Assembly: GCF_040567655.1 (NCBI RefSeq)
Contig: NZ_JBEXAC010000001.1
Location: forward strand, 434,001-498,000
Origin: Chitinophaga sp. H8
GTDB lineage: Bacteria; Bacteroidota; Bacteroidia; Chitinophagales; Chitinophagaceae
Length of the DNA: 64,000 nucleotides
Direction: 5' to 3'
Shown here: positions 36,538-45,468 of the stretch, piece after piece
Position numbering within the stretch: the stretch's first letter is position 1
Layout: each line of letters starts with the position of its first letter
Notes under the pieces: model-generated
What the model was told of the DNA's origin: nothing
Seen by the model: only the letters and a program-made list of their open reading frames with translations
The model's database searches: none
Position numbers and translations under genes: made by a program

Positions 36538-38712
36538 ATGATGCAGGTTTTCACTAACAAGTCGTATAGAAAGACAAGGCACTTTGTTCATTTACTGTTG
36601 ATAAGTTTACTGCTGTTTTCAGAAGCAGTGACTGCCCAGCAGCTGTTTAACTATTGTGGTCCTGAAAAAAATGATTTATACGTACAATTGAAAAAAGAAG
36701 GTTTCCAGGTGCGCTACTTTGATAATATCAAAAGAGCGCTGGACGAAACAGATAAGGGACATCCGCTAATTGTTGCCGCTACCGGTTACCCGCACCATAG
36801 AACACAAATCGACCCGGAAGATTTTGCAAAAGCAAAAACCAAACGGATACGGTTATTTATAGAATTTCCGGCAGCCATACCAGGTATGGCACTGCCGGAT
36901 ACTACCCATTATAACAAATTAGAACGAGGGGTGGTTACTTCCCGTTTTTTTGGAGAAAAACTACCCGAAATGAGCATTTTGGGTGTGAATGGATGTTATC
37001 TGCTTCCGGTAGTGGTGAAGCAACCTATTCTTAGCATGGCAAGGGTAGCTGGATTTGATAAGGCGCAGTTTGGTTTATCAGATACGAAAAGCTATCCACT
37101 ACTATTTTTGAAGGATAATATGATGATAGCCACCGCTGCATTAACCAATTATGAAACGGCCCGTTTTGGACCTGCTGCTTCCTGGAAGATTGTTTGGGAA
37201 GGAATCCTCTCCTGGTTGTCGGGTAAAAACACTATCGTATTAAATAAATGGGAACAGGACCCGGCACCGGCATATAGTAAAAATGAAAAATTGCCTGAAA
37301 ACGCAGGTGCAACAGCTGTCAGAAAAGGCACTGAATGGCTGTGGAATGCACGATTATTTATTCATCCGGCCTGGGAGCAGGAAGTGATGGCGAAATATCA
37401 ACCTAAGAATGGAGATCCGAATTTATTCTTCGGTCCCCCGGTTACGGCGGATATGCTGGCCGGAGATGGCAGCAGGGGAATTATGGAAGGGCATGGATCC
37501 AATATTTTATGGGATGGCACACAGGACTACCGCTACTTTATAAGAGCAGATGTACAGGGAGAATCGGCGTTCCTCTTAGCAGCTTCCGGAGAATTGTTGG
37601 GGGAGAAAAAGTATATGGCGACAGCAGAAAAACTGCTTGATTATCTTTTCTATACTTCAGGTTTCAGAGGTGGGGCCCGTAACAACAGAGATAGTGCTTC
37701 TTATGGGCTCATTAGTTGGGCTAACACACATTTAGGTACTTTTTTTAATGACGACAATGCGAGGTGTATACTGGGGGTAGTAGGGGCCAGTGCTTTTATG
37801 AAGAATGAAAGGTGGAACAGATTTGTTGTTGAGAATATACTGGGAAATCTGAGGACATCCAGCAAACAGGGCTTTCAGGGTAATGCACTGGAACAGGCTG
37901 TAATTGAAAAGGAGGGATGGCGGCATTTCAACAACCGGGATTTTGTGAACCTGCACCCGCACTTTGAATCATGGATGTGGGCCTGTTATCTGTGGTTGTA
38001 TGATAAGACGAAATTCCAACCATTGCTGGATAAGGCCAAATCTGGTATAAAACTGATGATGGAAGCTTACCCTGATAAATGGAATTCCCAGAATGGTATA
38101 CAACAGGAAAGGGCGAGAATGGTACTGCCATTGGCCTGGCTGGTAAGAGTGGAAGATACGCCGCTTCATCGTAAATGGCTGGACGCTGTGATCCGTAAGC
38201 TGCTCGAATATCAGGAGCCCTTCGGCGCTATCCGGGAAGAACTCGGCAACGCCGGATCTGATAAACATAAAATTCTTGTTACCTCCAATAAAGCCTATGG
38301 CACGAACGAAGCTTCTCTTATTGCTGTTAATGGCGATCCGGTTGCGGATATGTTATATACCTGCAATTTCCTGTTTTTTGGATTAAATGAAGCAGCACAT
38401 GCAACCGGAAATCCTGATTATAAGGATGCGCTGGTACGGCTCTCTGATTTCCTGATCCGCATTCAATCCCGCAGTGACAGACATAAGGATGTGGATGGCG
38501 CCTGGTTCAGAGCATTTGATTTTGGACGATGGGATTACTGGGCTTCAAATGCTGATAATGGATGGGGGGCCTGGTCAACCTTAACCGGATGGATACAAAC
38601 ATGGATAGTAGCTACCCAGGTATTGGTGGAAAAAAAACAAAGTTATTGGGAGGCTACCAAACAGGTGGATATGACTGCTTCTCTTAAAGAATCACGCTGG
38701 ATGCTTCAATAG
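36538..38712 (+). CDS. Exported 724-residue protein, probable (alpha/alpha) barrel, unknown
   Basis: Signal peptide with a hydrophobic core FVHLLLISLLLFSEAVTAQQ. Residues about 30-230 look like an alpha/beta, GATase- or ThuA-like domain (VQLKKEGFQVRYFDNI, HPLIVAATGYP, RLFIEFPA). Residues about 290-700 are rich in Trp and long helices in the manner of an (alpha/alpha)6 toroid found in many glycan lyases and hydrolases (GTQDYRYFIRADVQGESAFL, HPHFESWMWACYLWLYD, RAFDFGRWDYWASNADNGWG). I do not recognise a named family. The frame is open from 36442, overlapping the previous gene, but ATG 36538 preceded by AGAAGAGA and leading into the signal peptide is the better start. It sits between the tandem unknown lipoproteins and the epimerase gene. 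Confidence 0.72.
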   Translation: MMQVFTNKSYRKTRHFVHLLLISLLLFSEAVTAQQLFNYCGPEKNDLYVQLKKEGFQVRYFDNIKRALDETDKGHPLIVAATGYPHHRTQIDPEDFAKAKTKRIRLFIEFPAAIPGMALPDTTHYNKLERGVVTSRFFGEKLPEMSILGVNGCYLLPVVVKQPILSMARVAGFDKAQFGLSDTKSYPLLFLKDNMMIATAALTNYETARFGPAASWKIVWEGILSWLSGKNTIVLNKWEQDPAPAYSKNEKLPENAGATAVRKGTEWLWNARLFIHPAWEQEVMAKYQPKNGDPNLFFGPPVTADMLAGDGSRGIMEGHGSNILWDGTQDYRYFIRADVQGESAFLLAASGELLGEKKYMATAEKLLDYLFYTSGFRGGARNNRDSASYGLISWANTHLGTFFNDDNARCILGVVGASAFMKNERWNRFVVENILGNLRTSSKQGFQGNALEQAVIEKEGWRHFNNRDFVNLHPHFESWMWACYLWLYDKTKFQPLLDKAKSGIKLMMEAYPDKWNSQNGIQQERARMVLPLAWLVRVEDTPLHRKWLDAVIRKLLEYQEPFGAIREELGNAGSDKHKILVTSNKAYGTNEASLIAVNGDPVADMLYTCNFLFFGLNEAAHATGNPDYKDALVRLSDFLIRIQSRSDRHKDVDGAWFRAFDFGRWDYWASNADNGWGAWSTLTGWIQTWIVATQVLVEKKQSYWEATKQVDMTASLKESRWMLQ

Positions 38713-38734
38713 CAAATCTTTAGCAAACAGCTAG

Positions 38735-38772
38735 ATGGGTATCATGCTGCTCATCCGGGGCATGGTACCCAT
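38735..38772 (+). promoter_or_regulatory. Intercistronic hairpin before the epimerase gene
   Basis: Thirteen-base arms (38735-38747 and 38760-38772) pair fully in RNA if one U-G wobble is allowed, with a 12-base loop. No T-tract follows. It lies 23 bases after the previous stop and 30 bases before the epimerase start, so it could reduce read-through or stabilise mRNA ends between the export genes and the cytoplasmic genes. Confidence 0.5.
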
Positions 38773-38801
38773 GGTATTAATACTTCATAATGTAAAAAGT
38801 A

Positions 38802-40022
38802 ATGGAACAAAAAAATAATCACCTTAATATGAATCTGGATAATTATATTAGCCTTTACCGGAATAGTTTATTAGAGGATGTCATTCCTTTCTGGATGAAA
38901 AATTCCATTGATGAAGAATATGGAGGCTATTTTACTTGCCTTGATACCGTTGGCAATGTGTATGATACCGATAAATTTGTTTGGCTGCAATGCAGACAGG
39001 TCTGGACATTTTCAATGTTATATAACCGGGTAGAGAAAAAACAGGAATGGCTGGATATTGCAATAAAAGGCGCAGCATTTTTGACAAAGAACGGCCGTGA
39101 TAAAGAGGGTAACTGGTATTTTTCTCTTAATCAACAAGGAAAACCGCTGGTGCAGCCTTATAATATTTTTTCTGATTGTTTTGCTGCAATGGCTTATGGT
39201 CAATTATATAAAGCCACCGGCAATAAAGCATATGGTGAAATAGCGGTAGCTACATTTCATAATATTCTTAAAAGGAGTAGTGATCCTAAAGGAATATATT
39301 CCAAGGCTTTTCCCGGCACGAGAAATCTGCAGGGTTTTTCATTGCCAATGATTTTGTCAAATCTTGTGCTGGAGATAGAACATTTGCTGGATCCTGTTAT
39401 TGTAGATGATACGATCAAGCAGGCAATACATCTCGTGATGAATGTTTTTTACCAGGAGGACCTGAACCTCATTCTGGAGAATGTGCATATGGATGGAAGT
39501 TTTTCTGATACTTTTGAAGGCCGGACAATCAACCCCGGTCATGGATTGGAAGCGCTCTGGTTTATTATGGACCTCGCTGTGCGCGATAACGATGTGACGC
39601 TGATCAATAAGGCAGTGTCTATTGCTTTACAGATTGTTGAATATGGATGGGACAAGGCACATGGCGGGATATTCTATTTCCTGGACCAGCAGAACAAACC
39701 CCCTCAGCAGCTTGAGTGGGATCAGAAATTATGGTGGGTACATGCGGAGGCTATTGTTTGTATGCTTAAAGGCTATGCTTTGACAGGTAACCCTGCATGC
39801 TGGAAATGGTTTGAACAATTACATGATTATACCTGGAGGCATTTCCCTGACACTGCCAATGGAGAATGGTTTGGTTATCTTAACCGGGAAGGCAGGGTTT
39901 TACTTCCCTTGAAGGGAGGGAAATGGAAAGGTTGTTTTCATGTACCCCGTACTTTGTATCAGGGATGGAAAACTTTGGAGGATATTAAAATGAAAAAAGA
40001 AAGTACCGTATTGCAAAAATAA
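38802..40022 (+). CDS. AGE-type sugar 2-epimerase (N-acylglucosamine/cellobiose class)
   Basis: A 406-residue cytoplasmic protein of the N-acylglucosamine 2-epimerase superfamily, an (alpha/alpha)6 barrel that inverts C2 of sugars such as GlcNAc/ManNAc, glucose/mannose or beta-1,4-disaccharides. Family motifs are clear: PGHGLEALW with His247, WWVHAEA, and KGCFHVPR with His380. The 133-residue spacing between the two histidines agrees with the catalytic pair of characterised AGE enzymes. There is no signal peptide; ATG 38829 is a possible alternative start. The MFS importer gene begins 4 bases after the stop, so the two are translationally linked and probably handle the same sugar. Substrate is undecided. 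Confidence 0.88.
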   Translation: MEQKNNHLNMNLDNYISLYRNSLLEDVIPFWMKNSIDEEYGGYFTCLDTVGNVYDTDKFVWLQCRQVWTFSMLYNRVEKKQEWLDIAIKGAAFLTKNGRDKEGNWYFSLNQQGKPLVQPYNIFSDCFAAMAYGQLYKATGNKAYGEIAVATFHNILKRSSDPKGIYSKAFPGTRNLQGFSLPMILSNLVLEIEHLLDPVIVDDTIKQAIHLVMNVFYQEDLNLILENVHMDGSFSDTFEGRTINPGHGLEALWFIMDLAVRDNDVTLINKAVSIALQIVEYGWDKAHGGIFYFLDQQNKPPQQLEWDQKLWWVHAEAIVCMLKGYALTGNPACWKWFEQLHDYTWRHFPDTANGEWFGYLNREGRVLLPLKGGKWKGCFHVPRTLYQGWKTLEDIKMKKESTVLQK

Positions 40023-40026
40023 TTTT

Positions 40027-41280
40027 ATGGCAGGAATTTCTTCATCGCATGATTTAGTTAAACCGGATCATACAATTAATGAAAAGGTTAATTATTATGT
40101 TCCGGCACTGTTTTCGTTGGGTGTCCTTTATTTTATGATGGGGTTTATTACCTGTCTGAACGATACCTTAGTTCCTTTTTTTAAGAAAGGCTTTGACCTG
40201 AACTATACTTCTTCTTCTCTGGTGCAATTCTATTTTTTCCTGACCTATGGCCTGATGTCTGTTCCTGCAGGAAAAATAGTCCAGCGGATAGGGTATCAGA
40301 AGGGGATGATGATGGGATTTGCGATTGCAGCGATAGGTGCATGCCTGTTTTTTCCGGCAGCGGTGTATCATCAGTATGCGCTTTTTTTAGGTGCATTGTT
40401 TGTGCTGGCAATAGGTATTGTTTTGCTGCAGGTGGCAGCCAATCCATACATTACTGTACTTGGTCCGGCGGAAACAGCGTCATCAAGACTTACACTTGTA
40501 CAAGGAGTAGGGTCCATAGGTACTACCGTGGCCCCGCTTTTCGGAGCGCATTTCATTCTTGCCCGACTGGAAGAAGCAGGTTCTTCCAGTGATGCAGTCA
40601 AGTACCCATATATTGGGATTGCATTATTGTTGATTGTAATTGTGCTGATACTCTCGCAGTTGAAACTTCCGGTAATACAAACAGCTATCCCGGATGAAAA
40701 CGAACGGAATGATGGATTCCGGGCCTTATTCAGGTTTCGGAACCTTAGCTTTGGCGTGTGGGCTTTGTTCTTTTACGTAGGTGCAGAAGTGGCAATAGGT
40801 ACTTTTTTGACAAACTATGTGGCAGATACACTTTTGATATCAGAAACTGCAGCTAACCACTACGTTGCTTATTACTGGGGAGGGATGTTGGTAGGACGTA
40901 TTGTGGGCGGTTTTTTCCTCCGGGCGGTTAAACCATCAGTGATGCTGACCGGTTGTGCATGTCTGTCGGTATTGTTGATTTTGACTGCCATGACTACTAC
41001 CAGTCATTTGGCAGTTTGGTCGCTTGTTGCTGTAGGTTTGTTTAATTCAGTAATGTTTGCGATCATTTTTTCTTTGGCTGTAGCTGGTTTAGGGAAGTAT
41101 ACGACGATGGCTTCAGGGATATTATCTACTGCAATTGTAGGCGGTGCAGTGATTGCTTTTTCACTGGGGTTTGTTAAGGATCATTTCAGTTGGTCTATGG
41201 CATTTTGTGTTCCTTTGTTATGCTATTGCTATATTATATTCTATGGTATCAATGGGTACCGGCAGCGTCTTACCAGTTGA
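40027..41280 (+). CDS. FucP-type MFS sugar:proton symporter
   Basis: A 417-residue inner-membrane carrier with about 12 membrane segments. It matches the fucose/glucose/galactose permease branch of the MFS: FMMGFITCLNDTLVPFFKK in the first helix, SVPAGKIVQRIGYQKGMMMG, and LLQVAANPYITVLGP. It starts four bases after the epimerase stop and ends the PUL at a strong bidirectional hairpin. It would import the mono- or disaccharide released in the periplasm for the epimerase. Specificity cannot be read from these motifs. Confidence 0.92.
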   Translation: MAGISSSHDLVKPDHTINEKVNYYVPALFSLGVLYFMMGFITCLNDTLVPFFKKGFDLNYTSSSLVQFYFFLTYGLMSVPAGKIVQRIGYQKGMMMGFAIAAIGACLFFPAAVYHQYALFLGALFVLAIGIVLLQVAANPYITVLGPAETASSRLTLVQGVGSIGTTVAPLFGAHFILARLEEAGSSSDAVKYPYIGIALLLIVIVLILSQLKLPVIQTAIPDENERNDGFRALFRFRNLSFGVWALFFYVGAEVAIGTFLTNYVADTLLISETAANHYVAYYWGGMLVGRIVGGFFLRAVKPSVMLTGCACLSVLLILTAMTTTSHLAVWSLVAVGLFNSVMFAIIFSLAVAGLGKYTTMASGILSTAIVGGAVIAFSLGFVKDHFSWSMAFCVPLLCYCYIIFYGINGYRQRLTS

Positions 41281-41294
41281 TTCATATACTATCC

Positions 41295-41344
41295 TGTAAA
41301 ACTATAAAAGCCGTTCTTGTAAGAACGGCTTTTATAGTTTTACA
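41295..41344. terminator. Bidirectional terminator between convergent genes
   Basis: A perfect 24-base inverted repeat (41295-41318 and 41321-41344) with a GC-rich core (GCCGTTCTT) and A/T-rich flanks that give a T-run on either strand. It lies between the sugar importer on + and the amino acid permease on -, and should stop both transcripts. Confidence 0.85.
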
Positions 41345-41379
41345 AATACAATATTTAAGCGCTGTAAATGTTTTGGAAT

Positions 41380-42858
41380 TTAAGCCTGCTGTTTTTTTCT
41401 TTTAACGAGGAGATAACAGAGATATAAGAATATAATCCAGCCTGGTATGAGTTCTACCGGTAGCTTCAATCCTGTAATCCACATCAGGGCCAGAATACCA
41501 ACAAGGAATACCAGACAGATGTAGTTGGAGAGAGGATAGATAAAAGAGGGGAATTTGGTTTTGATCTGTTCCTCTCTCTTATGCTTCTTGAATTTTAAAT
41601 GCACCACACTGATCATCAGCCAGTTAATGATCAATGAAGATACTACCAATGACATTAATACCCCTAATGCTTTTTCAGGAATCAGTTTGTTGATAACGAT
41701 ACAAATGGCAGCAAATAATCCGGATACCAGGGTTGCTTTTACAGGCACATGGTTTTTATTCAATTTTGATAAAAAAGCAGGTGCATTTCCCTGTTCTGCC
41801 AGGCCGTAGAGCATTCGGCTGTTACTATATACGCAACTGTTATATACAGAAAGTGCTGCTGTTAAAACGATCAGATTTAATACATTGGCGATCAGGCTGG
41901 TAAAATAAATGGTTTTGCCCAAAACGCTGAACTGAAAACCCTTTAAGCTTTCAAAAACCATTACAAAGGGGCTGCTGTCCGTAGTGATACCTTTCCAGGG
42001 GGATAAGGCAAACAAGATGATCAGGGCACCTACATAAAAGATCAGAATACGGTAAATGACCTGATTGGTAGCTTTGGGAATTGTTTTTTCCGGTTGGTCA
42101 GCTTCGGCGGCAGTAATGCCTATCAGTTCCAGCCCACCAAAAGAAAACATGATCAGGGCAATGGCCGCAAATAAACCCTGAAAACCGCCCTTGCCGTCTG
42201 ATTCAAGTAATCCTTTTGGAAAGAAGCCGCCGTCATTCCAGAGGTTGGTGATACTGGCCTGTGCTCCCCCGGAACCACTGATCAGCAAATAGATACCAAA
42301 AGCAATCATAGCGATGATAGCTATTACTTTTATGATGGAAAACCAGAATTCAGCTTCTCCATATACCTTAACAGAGCTTAGGTTTAATGCATTGATAGCA
42401 ATAAAAAAGAAAAGGCTGGATGCCCACAGGGGAATCTCTGGCCACCAGAAATGCACGTACATGCCGATAGCTGTCAATTCAGACATACTTACCAGGATAT
42501 AAAGTACCCAATAGTTCCAGCCCGAAGCGAAGCCGGCAAACGTGCCCCAGTACCTGTAGGCAAAATGGCTAAAACTACCCGACACCGGTTCTTCAACTAC
42601 CATTTCGCCCAACTGGCGCATGATGAAGAAGGCGATAATACCTGCCAGTGCATAGCCTAAAATTACGGACGGCCCTGCCAGTACAGCGGCTGGGCCTATT
42701 CCCAGGAATAAACCTGTTCCTATGGCTCCGCCAAGCGCTATCAGCTGGATATGCCTGTTTTGTAATCCCCTTTTAAGCCCCTGTGTTGCTGTTTTTTCGG
42801 TTGTTGGTTTCAATGTGTATACGCTAGATGTGGTTGCAATATGAGGTAATTTCAGCAA
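41380..42858 (-). CDS. APC-family amino acid permease
   Basis: A 492-residue inner-membrane transporter with about 12 membrane helices. The signature of the AroP/PheP/LysP-type amino acid transporters is near the start: LKRGLQNRHIQLIALGGAIG followed by TGLFLGIG, then PVSGSFSHFAYRYWG and a loop with EADQPEKTIPKA. Residue-level substrate choice cannot be told. The only ATG near the N-terminus is at 42858. It is one of two reverse-strand genes in the window and is unlikely to belong to either neighbouring PUL. Confidence 0.92.
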   Translation of the reverse strand: MLKLPHIATTSSVYTLKPTTEKTATQGLKRGLQNRHIQLIALGGAIGTGLFLGIGPAAVLAGPSVILGYALAGIIAFFIMRQLGEMVVEEPVSGSFSHFAYRYWGTFAGFASGWNYWVLYILVSMSELTAIGMYVHFWWPEIPLWASSLFFFIAINALNLSSVKVYGEAEFWFSIIKVIAIIAMIAFGIYLLISGSGGAQASITNLWNDGGFFPKGLLESDGKGGFQGLFAAIALIMFSFGGLELIGITAAEADQPEKTIPKATNQVIYRILIFYVGALIILFALSPWKGITTDSSPFVMVFESLKGFQFSVLGKTIYFTSLIANVLNLIVLTAALSVYNSCVYSNSRMLYGLAEQGNAPAFLSKLNKNHVPVKATLVSGLFAAICIVINKLIPEKALGVLMSLVVSSLIINWLMISVVHLKFKKHKREEQIKTKFPSFIYPLSNYICLVFLVGILALMWITGLKLPVELIPGWIIFLYLCYLLVKRKKQQA

Positions 42859-43175
42859 AAGTAGGAACAGATACCGAGAAATTATTTGCCTGTTGGATAA
42901 ACGGAGGGAGAGATTGTCAGTAGAAATGCCCGGCAGGCGGGAACAGCATTGTGCTGTTTTGCTGGTAGGAAGAAGGTTCCGGGTATTGTTGCTATATGGA
43001 TATTAGTCTGTTTGTTTTCCGGAGATTTTATATCTTGTAGGGAGCTCATAGATCCTATACCTCCGGAATACAGGCATGAAACCGCAGATAAGAAAATTCC
43101 GGGACCTCTTGCAGCTTATATCTGTGTCTTATTTTGAATGAATGTCATTGGATAAATTAATTGAAACAATAATTC
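42859..43175. other. Divergent intergenic region between permease and DUF4838 gene
   Basis: These 317 bases should contain promoters for both flanking genes. I see one candidate + strand promoter at 43109-43136. A 62-codon + strand frame at 42949-43137 has a hydrophobic stretch, but only a TTG start, and I do not accept it as a gene. Confidence 0.5.
43109..43136 (+). promoter_or_regulatory. Candidate Bacteroidota-type promoter for the DUF4838 gene
   Basis: TTG at 43109-43111, an 18-base spacer, then TATTTTG at 43130-43136, close to but one base shorter than the TAnnTTTG consensus. The predicted transcript would begin about 35 bases before the start codon at 43176. Confidence 0.35.
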
Positions 43176-45395
43176 ATGAAATATCTATTCCTGGTCATAG
43201 GCCTGTTGGCTGCCTGTTCTCCATCCGCAAATAAATTAATTGAGGAAGGAAAAAGTGATTACAAAATCTTTGTTGCAGATAGCGCCGCTGCGCCGGAGCA
43301 GTATGCGGCAAAAGAGCTGCAAAAATATCTTGAAAAGGTGAGTGGCTGTTTGCTGGAAATTACACATGAAGCAAAGCCTGCTGCCAAATTGATTTATGTG
43401 GGGTTCAAAGGAGCACCTGAAAGCTTGCTTAAGAACCTGCAGCCCAAGGATTTTGGGAAGGAAGAGTATATTATCCGCTCAGCTGAGGGCCAGTTATTGA
43501 TTGCCGGTGGTGCTCCCAGGGGAACCTTATATGGAGTGATCGGATATTTGTCTGATCATCTTAACTGCCGTTGGTACACGCGTGAGGTAATTAAAACTCC
43601 TGAACAGCGTACGATAACGTTAGGCAAAATTGAAGACCGCCAGCATCCTGTTTTTTTATATCGTGAAGCCTGGTATCGCGAAGCATATGATCCTGAATGG
43701 GCGCTGCATAACAGGTTAAATCCTACGATAACCCCACTGGCCGATTCAATAGGCGGGAGTTATATTGCTTTCCCTTTTGCACATACTTTCAGCCAGCTGG
43801 TATCTTCTAAGCAATATTTTGCTACCCATCCGGAATATTTTGCAGAAGTTAACGGAAAGCGGCTTTATGCCGAACATCCCCAGCTTTGCCTCACTAATCC
43901 TGAAGTGTTAAGGATAGCAACGGATCAGGTCTTTAAATGGATAAAAGCGCATCCGGAAGTAAGTGTCTTTTCCATTGACCAGAATGATGGAGAAGGGAAT
44001 TGTACCTGTAAAGTGTGTAAAAAAATTGATGATGCGGAGGGAAGTCCCTCCGGTACATTGTTAACTTTTGTAAACAAGATTGCCGATACTGTTGGAAAGG
44101 TATATCCTGATATTACCCTGCGGACCTTTGCTTATGCCTATACAGAAGCACCTCCGAAAACGATCCGTCCCGCAGATAATGTTACCATCCGTTTATGCCA
44201 TTACGACTACTGCTCTGCCCATCCTCTTACAGGTTGCGATAATCATAAACCCTTTGTAGCACGTTTTAATGCCTGGAAAAAAATTGCAAAACGTATAACT
44301 ATTTGGGACTACTATACTGATTTTGCCCAGTTTCTTATGCCTTTCCCTAATTTTGAAAGTTTCAAGCATGATATTAAATGGTATGCGGACAGGGGAGTAG
44401 AAGGCATTTTTGCGCAGGGGAACAATGTCCCTGATAATGGGGGCGGAGAATTCTCAGAATTACGTGCCTGGGTAATTTCCCAACTATTGTGGGATGCCAA
44501 CCGGGATCCGCAGGCATTGGTAGACGAGTTTGTAAATAACGTATATGGTAGTGCGGCTCCATTTATAGGAGGTTACATCAAGCTGCTCCATGATCAGGTT
44601 AAAGCGGACAGCCTTGATTTCAGTATATGGTTAAGGCCAGAAGAAGTTAAATACTTAAGTGTTCCTGTGATACAAAAAGCCGATAGCCTGTTTGGGCAGG
44701 CAATGAAAGCAGCTGAAGGAGATAGCGCTTTAACTAAACGGGTAGAGCTGGCGTATTTGCCGGTTTTATATATCAAACTCTTTTTTTACTCTACAGGAGG
44801 CGTCGCTTACATCAGTAAAGAAGAGGTACCTGCCGCATATGATCGCTTTAAGAAAATTATTGCCCGCCACCGGATTAGGGCGATCAGTGAAGATGAGAAG
44901 TCTTATGGAAGCCTGGCGGGATTTATGAGGAATGTAGAAAGTGCTGCTACTTTTTACAACGATTGGTGGGTGATGGGGCCTTTTAATAACCCGGATGCTA
45001 AAGGATTGCAAACACCTTTCCCGCCTGAAAAATCATTGGACTTAAAACAAACTTACCAGGTGAATGGTAACAATACAGGTTGGCTTAAATATGATAACAA
45101 ATCATCCGGTTATATTGATTTTACCAAGATATTTACGCAGACCGAAAATGTAGTAGCCTATGCCCAGCGAACCATTACCGCTGCCACTGCCCGGTCCATG
45201 AAATTTGGTGTAGGAAGTAATGATGGCGTCAAAGTATGGATAAATGGAAAAGTAGTACTCGACAGGCCTGTTGCCCGCAAAGCGCAACCTAATCAGGACA
45301 TTATTAACGTAAATCTAAAGGAAGGAGCAAACACCATCCTTGTAAAAGTGGATCAGCTTAAAGGCGGTTGGGGCTTTTATTTTGCAGAATTATAA
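43176..45395 (+). CDS. DUF4838 (GH163-related) lipoprotein glycosidase
   Basis: A 739-residue lipoprotein (lipobox LLAACS, Cys14). Residues about 28-135 form an alpha-glucuronidase-type N-terminal domain (YAAKELQKYLEKVSG, APRGTLYGVIGYLSDHL). The DUF4838 TIM barrel follows at about 150-460, with FSIDQNDGEGNCTCKVC, LRTFAYAYTEAPPKTIRP and a GVEGIFAQGNN strand. The C-terminal segment (about 580-739) is a jelly-roll-like domain with FGVGSNDGVKVWINGKVV. GH163 beta-N-acetylglucosaminidases were defined from DUF4838 proteins, so a role on GlcNAc-containing glycans is reasonable, but membership of GH163 itself is unproven. It lies 73 bases before a sigma-factor gene on the same strand, adjoining the GH20/GH123 PUL. 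Confidence 0.82.
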   Translation: MKYLFLVIGLLAACSPSANKLIEEGKSDYKIFVADSAAAPEQYAAKELQKYLEKVSGCLLEITHEAKPAAKLIYVGFKGAPESLLKNLQPKDFGKEEYIIRSAEGQLLIAGGAPRGTLYGVIGYLSDHLNCRWYTREVIKTPEQRTITLGKIEDRQHPVFLYREAWYREAYDPEWALHNRLNPTITPLADSIGGSYIAFPFAHTFSQLVSSKQYFATHPEYFAEVNGKRLYAEHPQLCLTNPEVLRIATDQVFKWIKAHPEVSVFSIDQNDGEGNCTCKVCKKIDDAEGSPSGTLLTFVNKIADTVGKVYPDITLRTFAYAYTEAPPKTIRPADNVTIRLCHYDYCSAHPLTGCDNHKPFVARFNAWKKIAKRITIWDYYTDFAQFLMPFPNFESFKHDIKWYADRGVEGIFAQGNNVPDNGGGEFSELRAWVISQLLWDANRDPQALVDEFVNNVYGSAAPFIGGYIKLLHDQVKADSLDFSIWLRPEEVKYLSVPVIQKADSLFGQAMKAAEGDSALTKRVELAYLPVLYIKLFFYSTGGVAYISKEEVPAAYDRFKKIIARHRIRAISEDEKSYGSLAGFMRNVESAATFYNDWWVMGPFNNPDAKGLQTPFPPEKSLDLKQTYQVNGNNTGWLKYDNKSSGYIDFTKIFTQTENVVAYAQRTITAATARSMKFGVGSNDGVKVWINGKVVLDRPVARKAQPNQDIINVNLKEGANTILVKVDQLKGGWGFYFAEL

Positions 45396-45468
45396 TTCCA
45401 GTATAAAAGATTCGCAATAAATTACCCCGCCTAATTAACTATTTTAGCCTGACCAACTTTAAAAAATA

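Noticed and set aside
42949..43137. A 62-codon + strand frame with a hydrophobic segment and a Cys that resembles a small lipoprotein
   Set aside because: The only upstream start is TTG, the tail is not protein-like, and the frame overlaps the likely promoter of the DUF4838 gene.
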